Assembly: GCA_964019695.1 (NCBI GenBank)
Contig: OZ026522.1
Coordinates: forward strand, 58,924,811-58,988,810
Direction: 5' to 3'
DNA from: Loripinus fragilis
Taxonomy: Eukaryota; Mollusca; Bivalvia; Lucinida; Lucinidae
Length of the DNA stretch: 64,000 bases
Shown one piece after another: positions 22,792 through 35,133 of this stretch (its first letter is position 1; every line of letters starts with the position of its first letter). The notes under the pieces were generated by a model. It did no database searches and was not told the origin of the DNA. It was given only the letters and a program-made list of their open reading frames with translations. A program made the translations under genes and the position numbers.

Positions 22792-23646
22792 ATATAATGG
22801 CAACCTAGGTTGCAGCCAACTGTTAATCAAAGCTTGCTTGGTTGCTTGTTAGATTGATCTCTAAATGAGATGATCCCAACTTGCAATTAGACCTAGGACT
22901 TTAAACGGATATATCTTTCAAAAGCTCTTACTTGCATGAAAATTTTCCTGTATAAACAAGAATTGCTTTTTTGTCAAGTAGACGGATACCTTAGGCCACA
23001 TTGTTGTATGAACAACTTATACATCTCACATAGATCACTAAATAAGCCCCAACATACAGCTTTTGAGGAATCGGCAGCATGCTTATCAGCCTTTTTAGAG
23101 TTACTTCCTGGTTTGATACCATTAACAATGCTGTGACATCCTGGATGAACTTTAGAGAAAACCGTTTGCATTAACATGACCTACAATTATTCGACTACTA
23201 TATTTAGAAGTATTCTGATCAAAATATTATGTATTTCTGGTATTATTTATATTTTTTTAATTTGACCTTGAAAAATTCATCAGCAAAAATTGAAATTTTA
23301 TATATTTTACCAGAAATTTGTACATTTTGTGCGAAAATACTTCAAAATATTGTAGTCGAATAATTGTAGATCAGGTTCATGCAAATGGTTTTCTCTAAAG
23401 TTCATCCAGCGTGTCACAGCATTGTTAACGGTATCAAACCAGGAAGTGACCCTAAAAAGACTGATAAGCAAGCTGCGGATCGCTCAAAAGCTGTGTGTTG
23501 GGGCGTAAAGTGATCTATGTGAGATGTGTAAGTTGTTCATACAATAATGAGGCCAAAAGTATCCGTCTCCTTGACAAAAAAGCAATTTTTGTTTATACAG
23601 GAAAATTTCTATGCAAGTAAGAGCTTTTGAAAGATATATCCCCTTA

Positions 23647-25029
23647 TGCTAGGTTTACACTATGTTCCCGGCAGCCACGGCAGTCACGGTAGCCAGAAAT
23701 GTAGCTCGCCGTGGTATTTTTAGTCATTTTTGCCTTTGTGTTCAAGTTCTGTTAAGTCTCGTTACGTTTCTCACGGTCTGTCTGCCGTGTCAGAGGCTCG
23801 CCGGCGCGCTACGGTCTGTCACGGATGGTTCTACGTTTCCTCCCGGCCTGCCACGTTCTGTTGGGACCTCTCACGTTTTGTTACGTTGCGCTCAAGTTTT
23901 GTTACGTCTATCAAGTTCTGTCAAGGTTTTCTAACGTCACAGTATAGATGAAACGTGGGCGATGAATGGTGTTTGAGCCCCAATATGCCCACGGTATAAA
24001 GAGGAGGTCCACAAAGCTACTGCAATCGTTATATTATGAACCCTTGATCAAAAACATCACTACATGCAATGGCAATGAAGAAGCCGATTTTGTATTTATA
24101 TATTGCTAGGAGCGTACATCTAGCCTTTGTGGCAGCAAGGAGGCCACCAGCAGCTGTATCGTCTAGCAGTAAGGTTAAAAACGGATGCAAAGTACAGGCA
24201 TGGTTTTCGGAAGAACGAATGCAACAATTTGGATATTTCTCAACTTTTATAGCAAGAGAGCTTCGCACCGAAGATGTTTACGCATTTCAGGCCTCCAAAG
24301 CTCTTCGACACTGTACAATGAGAGTCTTGGAACAAAAACACCAGCCATTTGTATCAGCATTAACCCTTTGTACTCTAGTGACTCATTTATGAGTATTTTT
24401 TTTCAAAACACAGAAGATTCTAAGGAAATGGCGCACAATGCAGCATTTTATCAATGTCTACACTGACTGATCTTCAGAGAAATAAATGCAATATTCTGCC
24501 ACGTGAAATTATAACATGTGACACCTCTATAATACAATGAAACTATCCAAGTCTATTCAGTAATGATTATTTCCACCCTTGGCGCTACTCTCCTCCTCAG
24601 ATGCATCTATCTGAGATTCTTAGACTCCATGTTCAGGTTCGAGCTGTGGGGTAGGGTTCGGACAACGTGGCAGACCGCAACAGAACTTGAAAGACCTTGA
24701 CAGACCTTGGCAGACCTTGGGTTGCCGTCTCGTAACAAGCAGTCCCGCTACGGACATACTCCAAGTTGTGTTAAGTTTTGTTACGTTCCGTCACGTTTTG
24801 TTGCGTTCTCCCCGTTCTACTGCTGCACATTTAAGTAGGTCAATCCCGCCGTGGCTGCCGTGGCAAATTTTTTGACTGTTTAAAAATCTGTCCCGGCGAT
24901 CACGGCAACCACGGCGAGCTACGTTTGTCGACCCCGTTCCCCTACGTTGTGTTACGGTCACCCCGTTTCGTCCACGGTGACCGAAATTGTGACTGTCGTG
25001 GCCGCCGGGGACATAGTGTAAACGTAGCA
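23647..25029. mobile_element. non-autonomous PIF/Harbinger-type transposon with TTA target duplication
   Basis: A 1,383-bp element with inverted ends TGCTAGGTTTACACTATG and its counterpart CATAGTGTAAACGTAGCA, flanked by TTA at 23644-23646 and 25030-25032. A 3-bp TTA/TWA duplication is the PIF/Harbinger signature. Subterminal regions (23700-23940 and 24660-24960) carry many degenerate copies of a CACGTTCTGTTACG-like word, oriented inward on each side, perhaps transposase-binding sites. A transposase relic lies between (24069-24392). Confidence 0.75.
24069..24392 (+). pseudogene. possible Harbinger transposase N-terminal relic
   Basis: A 107-residue frame whose middle part (VQAWFSEERMQQFGYFSTF, then ELRTEDVYAFQ) resembles the region before the DDE domain of HARBI1-like transposases, where a tryptophan/arginine-rich block precedes a leucine-rich E-L-x-x-E-D motif. 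The catalytic DDE domain is missing. Its place inside a TTA-flanked element supports the call, but the similarity is from memory and short. It could also be an unrelated open frame. Confidence 0.4.
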
Positions 25030-25109
25030 TTAAACACCTGCTCCACGAAACTGAGAATATTAGGTCAAGCAACAAATATTATATCTATCCATAGTGTTGC
25101 AATATGTGG

Positions 25110-25600
25110 CCTTTGCACTATAACGAATTGGCTCAGCGTTCGCTCTGCATGTGGAGATATTTTGACATTCATACACGCTAGCGTGCGTTGAAGGACGTTA
25201 GCTCAACGGTGATCGTTTTTCGTTCGTTGAAGAACGTTTGTAACGTTCTGGTGTACGCACAGTGCGTCGAAGATCTTCGTGCATGCACAAAAATGTTCAA
25301 CGTTCGCCAACGAACTGTCAATAAGCAGAGGCTACGTTCACTAAGCGCAGTGCGAATGGTTTGTGCGTCGGCAGAATGTTAATGGCTCGAGCTCGCTACT
25401 GAACACAATTCGAACGGTTTGGTCGTCAGCAATGCGACAACGGTTCGTTAGCTGGTTTTGTCGAATGCAATGTTTTGCCACTGAGCTGAGCCTTAAATCA
25501 CAAATTTTAAAAGAACATACTCGCGCAGTAGTTAGCCTCTTGGACATCCAGTGGTCGAATGGTCACTGGCGGTCCCCATTGGCTGTGTTCTTTACTAAAT
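25110..25600. repeat. AACGTTC-rich region, non-coding
   Basis: Locally higher GC. The word AACGTT or CGTTCG occurs about ten times in both orientations (for example 25187, 25229, 25240, 25290, 25303). It looks like the subterminal region of another DNA transposon, but I could not find matching ends. Confidence 0.35.
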
Positions 25601-25780
25601 GACATGTATACAGCCATTTTGTACAAGTAAATTTTATATATGCATAATGTTTTAGTTGCTTACAAAATGCTTAGTGATAAAGAGAGCACAGCTGAAAATA
25701 GTTGGGAAAATAAAGGAAAGAATTCGAGATTTGATTTCTCATTTATATACTGACCCACACTTCCAACGCAGCCAAAAATC

Positions 25781-25919
25781 GTTAAAATGGCTATTGACAG
25801 TCAACTGTAAATAGCAAAACGTTAAAATGGTTATTGACAATCAACTGTAAATAGCCAATTTAACGTTTAATGGCTATTTACAGTTGACTTATATAGCCCT
25901 TTTAACGTTTTTTGGCTGA
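25781..25919. mobile_element. small palindromic MITE (AGCCAAAAA ends)
   Basis: Second copy of the element at 2249-2362, with one extra internal GTCAACTGTAAATAGC repeat. Confidence 0.65.
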
Positions 25920-26328
25920 TGACAGCCAGTTTTGCTTTTTGTTTATGATTTAGGGAAAATTTATACGTTAAATATGCGTTATCGTCTATTTATGAAGTTG
26001 AATTGATGATAAACAGACATCTTTGCTTATTTTTCCGCTTTTGCTGAAGCATATTTCTTATAAATGCAGAAAAATGACATGCAAATGTATTTTTTTTTCA
26101 TGCGATATATGCCACACATATGCTTAGAGTAGAGAATTTATTACATTATCTTTTCATTATTTTTTATGTTCCATTACGTTTGCCTTTAAGTACGGTTTAT
26201 AAATGAGCTTTACCCACATCAGTTATAGTAATGAGTCCGAATTAAATAATGTTTAAGGCAGAAGTATATGCATCAGGACGGGTATGTGAGATATGCGTGC
26301 ACGCTTGGTTGAAAAAGTTACATTTCTA

Positions 26329-26346
26329 CCCCCCCCCCCCCCCCCC
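26329..26346. repeat. poly-C run
   Basis: Eighteen consecutive C residues, then CCACCACC. Confidence 0.95.
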
Positions 26347-28293
26347 ACCACCACAGCCAGCTCACTCTCATTCATATACACAAGTAAGTTATGTGACCCA
26401 ACTTACATGCAGTTGTCATTGTATTTGACTACACGTCTAAAGATAGCGAGTTCGAATCTTAGGCGGTTCCCATACCGTTTTCGACGTTGAGAAGTTTATT
26501 TAACATCGACTATTTGAGCCAGACAACATTAGCTCAGTAGAGTTATTATTGTAACATAACAACATATTTAGCAGATACTTACCTGCCTTACGCGACCGCG
26601 ACCCCTGTTATGCGAGCGTCAGACAGGGAGCTCTAGTACTATTTTTACACATTTGATATGGTGCGGACAGGGTTCGAACCTAAACATCCCGCCTCGAAAG
26701 TAGACAAGAACTTAACGTTCGCCAAACCAAGAAACCAGTTAATTGCGAAGTCAATCCAGCGCAGTTTTTTTCAAGTGCGGAGTAAGAAGAATGTCTGTGT
26801 GGCTTGTCTTTGCTGGTGATTTTTAGACTTAAAAACGTGTCTCACAAAGGTTTTTATTTTCAAAATATCGTGCCCGATCTGGATTGAAACCATGCTTCAC
26901 TTTTTGACATCTCGTCTGGGTCTACAGTATACTCAATTATTCTTCAAATTCAGCTGTCTGATTCTGATCTGTGCTGCCTGTGGATGTTGTGGAATGATAA
27001 ATTATTTCAAATCTGCAAAATTATATGTATGTGTACGAGGGCTAGTACTTGTAGTCCGAGAGCCCGTAATAGGTTTAATCAAGTGGTTGAGGCCAAAAGG
27101 TTTGAAGGTGTGTTCTTATGCAGAAAAGTGTGCTTAATTCAAAAATCAAATTCTTAAAAAAAATCGGCTGGTAAACAAAAATGCTATGCGCAACGGAATA
27201 CCCCTGGGGTATGCAATATCTCAAAATAGCGCAAAAATGGGGGGTACCTTGCAGGTTTATACTTTAAACCATGTTATATCAGTAGTAAAATGCAAATTTT
27301 GGCAGCAAACAATATATAATGATCAATGTTCAATATAAAACAGAATAAGACATACCAATAAAGCTATCTAACACTAAAATATAGCAAATTATAAAGCCCA
27401 CGAAAACTAATGACTTTTTCTCTGGTTATCGGATGATTTTTAATTTTTTAAGCTAGACCAGATTTATAAATACAATGGTGTTGTCATCAACAATTATTAT
27501 AGTTCCAAAAAGATAGAGAATGGCCAAGAAATGCCACAGTCACAGACTGCAGGCCAACCCTGTATGGCACCGTGAGGAAGGGACGCAAAGTAGGTAGTAT
27601 AATCCAAGCTGTTACAGTACATCAATATATATTTCAAGTTCCTTCACCTTTCAAGGTGAATAAATCATGCTCATAGCCTGGATATTGGCCCAGCCCTATT
27701 AGTATCTAAGCTGTGAACTATATGCACGACCAACCACGACTGGCCAGACTGTTCTGGTCAATATTCCACACGACTTATATTCTATGTTCTAGGAATTGCA
27801 TAATAACCCCCTCCCACGGATAGCCCATATCCCACTCTTTTGCTGGAGGTTCATTAAAATATAATTGAGTATAAAGAAAGTAAGTAGGTAGTAAGTGAGT
27901 ATGACTAGGAAATACCACAATCACACACTGCAGATCAACCCACAACACCGTGGGGAAGAGTCACAAAACACCAAAAGTCACAAGACATATATGGAGAGGC
28001 ATGTGCATTACGCATATCTTACTAGGTCAGCGAACACAATAAAACAGCAGTCTTCTGGATTATGTACATGAAAATAGTAGAGATCTATCTTCTTTTCACC
28101 AGACCCTGCATCATAAATGGTTGAAAACCTCGGAGGGAGGGGGGCTGATTTTTGGCATTGGAATGGCCCAAATTTTTTGGCACCCATGTATATGCACATA
28201 TTTTTCGCTCAAATAACCGCCAAGCATTTGTTTTCACATTTACATAAAGCAGGTTTTCTTGTGATGAGGGTCATTTGTAAACTTGTTTACAAA

Positions 28294-28653
28294 TCACAGA
28301 GGATATGAAAGGGTATAATAATTCAAAGTACAGTATATGAATAGGTCGACTTCTGTAAAATCAAGTATATAGATAGGCTGGGTTTTTTTCAAAGGCCGGG
28401 TATATGATTGCGGTTGGTTTCAAAATATTGACTTGCACACCCGTACCAAAATTACACCTAGTCCCACCCACAATCACAGAGGATATAAAAGGGTATATAA
28501 ATTCAAACAACAGCATATGGATAGGTCAACTTTCAGTGAAATCAAGTATATGAATAGGCTGGGGTTTTTTTTCAAAGGCCGGGTACATAATTGGGGTTGG
28601 TTTCAAAATACTGACTAGCACACCCGTACCAAAATCACCCTGAGTCCCCCCCC
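28294..28653 (+). repeat. two tandem units of 180 bp
   Basis: TCACAGAGGATATGAAAGGG at 28294 and TCACAGAGGATATAAAAGGG at 28474 start units that share TTTCAAAGGCCGGGTA and CACACCCGTACCAAAAT in order. Confidence 0.75.
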
Positions 28654-28737
28654 AGTTTAAGACTTTTAACTTTCTGTCTATGTAAATTGTGTGCAATTAT
28701 TTTCTTTGCTACAAGTTGTCCTAATTATGCTCAATAG

Positions 28738-29650
28738 ATGACGATATATCACCTAGAGCTTATTTACAGCGATGAGGCACGCCCAACTGCGTGTGCAATG
28801 TTGGAGACAGGGGCTATGTCCATCCGACGAACGAACAAACGATTTTTGGACCCCTGTGGATTTGAATTTAGAGCAGATAATGTCAATGCTTATGTTCCAT
28901 CCAGACTAAAGGGGATGGCATTATTCAGTAAATCGATGAATACAAGAAGGAAGTGGATAGTGACCAGGAGTGTACTAAGTGAGCTTGTAAGCCATTTATT
29001 TGAAAGTCAGTACTGAAAGAGAATGCAGATAACACCAAGCCCAATTAAGCGTGACAATGCAGACCTGAACAAGCTAATCACTGGGACCAGGACTTCTATG
29101 GACCCTTTTCTTACAGGCTTTCGAGATGAAAAGCTCTATTGCATTTCACAGGTAAGATGATATATGAGAATATTGCAGGGAGCATTTTAGCAACTCAGAC
29201 ACAGCGACAACAATGGTATAAAGAGTTTAATACAGGAGACAAATTAAATTTGAAAAAACTATTTTCAGAAGAAAAGTAAAACCATTGCATGCAGTGCTTC
29301 GTCAGGAGATTTCAGACACGAGACAAAAAGATAAAGACCATAAGGCCGCTTACTTTATCTGCAAAGAGTTAGAGTAAGATCTGAAAAAGGATGCTTACAT
29401 CAGTTCCTTTGACTTTTGCCCATATTGATAGACTTAAAATATCTACTGGCAAAACAACCCTTTTCAGTAAGTTGGATGTGAGAATAATCACAGATTCGTC
29501 CAGAAATATAGGTGCTTGTATTGTCGATGGAATGTTCCTGGTACATTCTCATGTAGATTTGCCATCAATTTTTTGGTGGTCAAGCAAATGTGACTCTGTC
29601 TCGTCTTGCTAGACGTGCAAATCATTTAGATTTGTATGTGACACGTTAAA
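28738..29650 (+). pseudogene. decayed ORF of an uncharacterised repeated family (C-terminal part)
   Basis: A 92-residue frame (28738-29016) with ARPTACAMLETGAMS and STRRKW-like sequence is followed, with several stops and frame changes, by GKMIYENIAGSILATQ (~29160), KPLHAVLRQ-like sequence (~29280), LTSVPLTFAHIDRLKIS (29394) and ACIVDGMFLVHSHVDLPS (29515). The order of these blocks resembles a large protein family of unknown function that I remember as repeated in mollusc and cnidarian genomes. I have not verified this. A different part of what looks like the same family lies at 47821-48870. Its position inside long terminal repeats suggests it was carried by the element. Confidence 0.45.
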
Positions 29651-31037
29651 ACATCAATCAATCAATGATATTACCAGAGAAGATCATGGTTTGTTAGAGA
29701 GGTAAATGTATCTGGACATACCAAAATATTTTACTCAAACTTTAAAGTCAGAATCATTTAAGACATCTCAGTTGAGATTACTGGCAGAAGTGTGGTGCCG
29801 AAATGAGTATGCTAACGCCATGTAAGCTGTGTTTTGGATTGATGGAGTCTGAATCAGATACAAATTATTTTATGGACAAATGACACGTCAAGATGTCTTA
29901 GACCTAAATTGACACAATGTAGAAGCTGATACCTGTATTGTCTTGCATTTTAAGCATGCTTGTGAACTTATTTTTCAACCTAGTATTGTTGTCAAATGCA
30001 TCTATACTGACGTTCTCACTATATTGCTTTTCGGTACAAATAACAAGGAAGGGATTGGTCGTTGGTGCTTTGTGTCCTTTCTAGTTTTGCAATCATCTTG
30101 ATAGGGAAGAGAGAGCTGGTTGCTTTACTTTGTTTGTCTTCCTGATGTCTTGTAGCTCTTCCTCACCGTGCAGTGTGTGAATGTGTTTTTTCTGATCATA
30201 CTCACTTACTTTTTCATACTCATCCATTCGTTTAAGATTCAGCTATGGTTTATCAATCAATTCCTAGGACATAGAATATAAGTCATGTGGAATAAAGACC
30301 AGCACAGTCTGTTCAGTCATGGCAGGCTAGCTATACATAGAGTTCACAGATTAGAAACAAATAGGCTGGGCCAATATCCAGGCAAATCTTAGTCTTATCT
30401 GAGCATAATTTATTCACATTGAAAGCAAAAGGAACTTGAAATATACATATATGTTGTACTGTAAGAGCTTGGATTAAGCCTACTGTGTGTCCCTTCCTCA
30501 CGGTACCATGGGTTGGCCTGTACTCTTTTATTATGGCATTTCTTGGCCATACTACATCTTTTTTGGAATTGTAATAATTGTTGATGAAAAAAAAACATTG
30601 TATTACATAAGATTGAATTATAAATCTGCTCTAGCTTAAACAAATTAAAAATCATCCGATAACCAGAGACAAAAGTCATTAGTTTTGTGGGCTTTATAAT
30701 TTGCTATATTTTAGTGTTAGAAAGCTTTATTGGTATGTCTTATTCTGTTTTATATTGAACATTGATCATTATATAATGTTTGCTGCCAAAATATGCATTT
30801 TACTACTGATATAATATGGTTTAAAGTATAAACCTGCAAGGGTACCACCATTTTAGCACTATTTTGAGATATTGCATACCCCAGGGGTATTCCGTTGCGC
30901 ATAGCACTTTTGTGTACCAGCCGATTTTTCAAGAGTTTGATTTTTGAATTCAGCACACTTTTCTACAGAAGTACACACCTTCAAACCTTTTGGCCTCAAC
31001 CACTTGATTAAACCTATTACGGGCTCTCGGACTATTG

Positions 31038-32079
31038 GTTTCGGTACTTGTATTTATCCCGTTTTCGAGCATGGAAGGCTAAGGAGAGTCTCATCAGAGC
31101 CTTCTCTGCTCTCGTATACAAAGTATGGATAAAATGAAGACTCAAATCAAAATCTAGAACTGGAGGTCCGCCGGATACGTCAGCATGGGTGTTTGTTTGA
31201 AAACTTTGAACATTTTTGCAATAAGTACATAAATCTTAGGTACAATTTGCACAGTGCGCAGACTGGTAAGCGCATTTGTTATTTCATTAAAGTCAGGTTT
31301 TCTCGACAAATATATCCCAATTAGCAAGTGTGTGCCTGTTTTATCAAAACTTACGATGCACTTATGTCACATGGCTGCAATGACACTTTTAATCCGTCTA
31401 GACCCTATTAAAATAAAGGTATATCAGGCCTTCCCTTAGTTATAAGCTGCAAATTTGTCAGGAAAGCTGTTATAATCCATCTAATTCAGTATTCCGAGGC
31501 TGGCTTTCTATGAAAGTCAGCCTCAAAACCCTGAATTTTGAAATAAATCTGAAAACCTTTACACATGTACGATTAAAATCTATTTCGTACACTCCGTAGA
31601 ACCAAACACCCTTCCATTCGCCTACTTTTTCTCAACACATGCCTGTTATGTACGTCATTTTACTTTTGACATATGTACTGTTTAATCTCATATGCCACCT
31701 GCGAGTGGCCTGAGCTAACTGCAAATAAAAGTTTTGTTCTGTTCTGTTCTGTTCTGCCTAATTTGGTGCCCGCTAGGATCGCCTCGATTCGAGTATTATC
31801 GAGACCACCTCGATTTTTATTGATTTTGTTCTTTACATTCATTTATTCTTCTTTTCGGCATTAAAACATTCTATTCGTTTCAGGTAGTTATGTCAAGCCT
31901 CGATGATCACGTTCGTCAGGACTGCGTATTCGAGAGTTTTCATATTTTTGCAATTCGTTGAGGGAACGTCCAGTCAATTCATTAAAGTGTAAAGGCCCCT
32001 TTGGGCTGCCAAATTCAGTTGTTTAATTACGACTATTACTGTATTCACTGTCTTTGTTAGGATGTCATCGTATCATATG
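31038..32079. repeat. block A, right copy, second half
   Basis: Reverse complement of 836-1735, beginning right after the long-TIR element and holding one SINE insertion (31438-31756). It ends at CATCGTATC (32079), where unrelated sequence with a retroelement tail begins. Confidence 0.8.
31438..31756 (+). mobile_element. SINE-like element, second copy
   Basis: Same element as 6278-6592, ending in four GTTCT repeats. Block A's left copy lacks it: the flanks CCCTAAGTTA and TGCCTAATTTGG are joined there (1164-1190, minus sense). Confidence 0.7.
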
Positions 32080-32140
32080 TTGTTTGTATCCTCATGGGCT
32101 TCATAGCCTTTTGGACTTAGAAATAAAGCTATCTTTCTAT

Positions 32141-33007
32141 CATAAAATACAAATAAAGTCCTCTTCTTTTCGGTGCTGAACGGGTTACTATTTTTTAAGT
32201 AGCCCCATCAATTTTCTAAAAGATATTCATATGAAATGAATTATTTGAGGTTTTCTGTCGGATTAAAAGTGCTCTTCTTTTGCGGACACAGTGCATTCTA
32301 CATTTACCAAGTGTACTACTAAAGAAGTAATGTTTGTCAGTTTTATTACATGTACTCTTAATCACACGATGTGTAGATTACTACGAAAACAGCCAGTTGG
32401 AAAAAGGAAATCAGCTTTCATCAGCTTCTGTATGTGGTCCGTTGGTTGCGTTGCTCATTTTTGTTGGAAAGTTATTATCAAAGAACCAGGAAGCCTGACT
32501 GTTAATATGCGTATCTGTCCTCAATAAGTATTGAGTGTATTTAATACGATTGGCAGCGATTTTGACATTTAAATTACATTCCTGAATATAGGACTCCTCG
32601 CGTGAAATCTAATTTTGATATGTAAACAAATAGGTTGCAATCTACAACTGATCGATATGAAACTTCATGTAACCTAGCTGTGATGCTAAAACACATAGTT
32701 TAGCTATTGATGAGGCTTCTATATTGCGGCATGTATCGTCATAGGCAAAGCAAAAGATTAAGACATCCACCAGTGACGCCACGAACCACGTAGCACAAAC
32801 CAGGAACCAACCCATAGATAAAAGGTTTAAATCATGTCTTAAATCAGAACTTCTTAACCCATATAAACGTAGTCACGACCACCAATACAGCTCATTCATC
32901 GCATATACCAGTTGGATTAAAGGGGTACCTGTATTAAGGGGTTATTTTGGCTCCCTCTAGAGCAAAAAACTGAAAATTGCTTTTCACCAATTTCTTTTGA
33001 TAGGTTT
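32141..33007. other. non-coding, no gene seen
   Basis: Short open frames only (for example 32291-32527), no motif. Nothing supports a gene. Confidence 0.4.
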
Positions 33008-33530
33008 ATCAGGTAGGGATCACACGGAATTCCGCGGCTAGCCTTTGTCTTGGAATCCCGTGACTTTGCAACAAGTACCTACTTTTCCATTTTCCCAATT
33101 TATCTTAAGTGTTATGAAAACCAAAAGTTTCCTGGAATGTGTGCCAGTAACCAATCTTTCGATGACGCAAGATAAAGTTTTCAGCCAGGTGATTTCAAAA
33201 CACTGGGAGGGAAAATATGTGGTCGGAAGGAGCTGGGGACGTTGGTAAAGATGATAGTATATTGCTGTTATAATTCAATTTTTTCTAACAGGACAATAAC
33301 GACTGCATAAAATACTGCCTTTAGCTTCAACTTAACTTCGCGTTGTTCAGGTTACTTGGCATTTATATAGAGTTACTTGCTATCAAAAACTTGCAATTTT
33401 CTAAGTTTTGAAACACCAGTCATGGATTACCGTGACCTTGAAGTTTTCGATTGTAACGACTTCCCGTCACCTTAAACATTTTTGTAGAGGCTAAGGATAT
33501 CCGTGACTTTGATTTTTGACAGGGATAGGT
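33008..33530. repeat. MITE-like repeat with AGGGAT ends
   Basis: Left end CAGGTAGGGATCACACGG followed by CGGCTAGCCTTTGTC; right part ATCCGTGACTTTGATTTTTG then ACAGGGATAGG. The left end recurs, reversed, at 52560-52735 (GGCTAGCCGTGGATTTCCG...AATCCCTGCCTG), which identifies a dispersed family. Termini are not exact. Confidence 0.45.
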
Positions 33531-34075
33531 TATTGAGTTCAGGCTGTGTACAGGTACATGATCGTACATGATCTAACAATTTACAATAATACACGAGCTA
33601 AGGTTACCTAGACAACTCAGATTTCTTATTCGGGTCTACATTTCAAATTATGAACATGCATAGAGACTTTTCAACTTACATGTACAATGATGATTAGACC
33701 CATACTCAGTATACAATCGAACCAATTGCATATGCCAGCAGCGAAGGAGCATACAGATATTATTTAAAAGCATTTCGTCTTAGCATTCGCTTCTCACATT
33801 TACATACAGCAAAAGCGAAGCCTGATGGTGCAGCTTCAGACCGATATATAGGCGTCTTGCTTCCCACCCTTCAACCCGCAGATATAAGAATTAATATTTT
33901 TCTCGAATAAGTACTAAATACAGTGCGATTGTATGTTACAAGTACAGGCTTTGGCAATAAACTGCCAGTGAGCCTTTGGGTGCTCCTGGACATAAAACCA
34001 CAAAAACACAAACCCATTCGGCCAGTACTGGTAATAGCCAAGGAACACGACCACAAACATTAAACACAAAAAAAA
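33531..34075. other. non-coding, no gene seen
   Basis: No recognisable feature. The minus-strand frames at 33871-34135 are hydrophobic by composition only. Confidence 0.4.
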
Positions 34076-34250
34076 CAGTCGGCGTGGTGTATTCGACTTG
34101 TACCCAGGGGTCCTGAGTTCGATCCTCTTCTCCACGTGAGTGTTACAGTATCGGATGAGACGTTAAGCTGTGGCCCTGTGCTTCTGGTCATACTTTAGTT
34201 ACACACAACAATAAACACTCTCAGCTAAGTACTATACTGGTACAGCTATG
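34076..34250 (+). mobile_element. tRNA-related SINE fragment with conserved core
   Basis: A B-box-like GAGTTCGATCC (34117) is followed by ATCGGATGAGACGTTAAGC and TGTGGCCCTGTG, a core resembling the conserved central domain of several invertebrate and fish SINEs (from memory). The A box is weak. Confidence 0.45.
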
Positions 34251-34785
34251 GAGCAGCCACAAGAAAAACTTCTGTGGTGTAGTGATTAAGTCGGTCACCT
34301 TGTACAAAACAGCTATGTACTGGTACAAAGACGGAACAGGCACAACAAATGCTTGATCTCCAGGGAGGGGGGGCAGGGGGGTTATACGTAGGTCCGGCCC
34401 CAGAATCTACCATTCACCCCAAAAATATCATGAATTTCATGCACCCAAAATAATATTTGAAGTTTTACCAACCAAAATAAATATCCCTCAATCTGTACAT
34501 TGACCTTAAGAAAAACAGCCAAAATGCATAAAAATGACCTCTAAATAGTCCAATTTTGTGATGACCCCTCAAAATATAAAAAACAATCTTCATACCCCCA
34601 AAAAATCATTTTTCTGAAAACCACAAAATAATGAAATTCAAAATTTTGAATGCAAAAATGACTCGAGCCTAAGTATGTATGAAACTATCAAAGAACCCCC
34701 AGGGGCGGCTCTGTTTTTGAAGTTTCCTACCCGTGGTTGATGGAATCTTGAACTGAAAATATTTTTACAGAATGGGTTTAAAGGG

Positions 34786-34956
34786 AGCGCAGTGGCTCAG
34801 TGGTAGAGTGCTTGACTCGAGACCAAGGATTCGAGACTCAACGGCGTCACTGTTTTGTGTCCTTTAGCAAGAATATTAATCTTAGCTAACTACTGGTTCC
34901 ACCCAGGAAGACCCGTCCCTTTATAACTGTAAGATTGTTGATGGGATGTAAGGAAT
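34786..34956 (+). mobile_element. tRNA-derived SINE, interrupted by the LTR element
   Basis: TGGCTCAGTGGTAG at 34793 is a good RNA polymerase III A box and GGATTCGAGAC at 34827 a good B box, 34 bp apart as in tRNA genes. The acceptor stem does not pair, so it is not a functional tRNA. The Ty3/gypsy element starts at 34957 and the flank resumes after its 3' LTR. Confidence 0.6.
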
Positions 34957-35133
34957 TGTCATATATACATACCCAAGTACCTGCTTTTATATAAGTCCAG
35001 TACTGGGTTTTATACCTTTATACTTGATGTAAGCACAATCTGTATTCTTGAAGTAAACCCATTATTCTGTGTGTTAGTATAATAAAAGTAGTTCCAACAA
35101 TGGCTGCCTCCGTGATCTTTTCACAACATCACA
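34957..35133 (+). repeat. 5' LTR
   Basis: Begins TGTCATATATACATACC and ends TTTTCACAACATCACA. Contains TATATAAG (34986-34993), a TATA-like box, and AATAAAA (~35082) near the end. Short LTRs of this size occur in several compact Ty3/gypsy lineages. Confidence 0.95.

Larger units (their letters stand above)
22897..25038. mobile_element. foldback element with ~300-bp arms, right arm split by a PIF/Harbinger-type insertion
   Basis: The left arm (22897-23207) pairs with 23354-23646, for example GGATATATCTTTCAAAAGCTC with its complement at ~23620-23640. The final bases of the right arm lie beyond the insertion at 25033-25038: removing 23647-25032 restores a CCTTAAA join that pairs with TTTAAAC at the left tip. 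The loop is 146 bp. Open frames at 22936-23177 are arm sequence and are not conserved as protein. Confidence 0.65.
25622..27048. repeat. block A, right copy, first half
   Basis: Reverse complement of 1740-2510, including the small palindromic MITE. Differences include the poly-C run at 26329 and extra sequence at ~26080-26620. The frame at 26892-27137 corresponds to the minus-strand frame at 1611-1949 only because the DNA is duplicated. Confidence 0.75.
27052..31034. mobile_element. ~4-kb element with ~750-bp terminal inverted repeats and TTG target duplication
   Basis: The ends are TAGTCCGAGAGCCCGTAATA and its exact complement. Arms run 27052-27799 and 30258-31034. TTG flanks both sides (27049-27051, 31035-31037), and block A's left copy has the empty site, one CAA at 1741-1743. 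Internal contents are R-B repeat pieces in opposite orientations, a two-unit tandem repeat and a decayed ORF of unknown family (28738-29650). No recognised transposase. A 3-bp duplication is known for PIF/Harbinger, CACTA, Zator and Academ types; TTG does not fit the PIF/Harbinger TWA rule. Confidence 0.8.

Noticed and set aside
24791..25075. Minus-strand Arg/His-rich frame
   Set aside because: Lies in the subterminal repeats of the Harbinger-type element.
34786..34858. Possible tRNA gene
   Set aside because: Boxes and spacing fit, but stems fail; it continues into SINE-like sequence.
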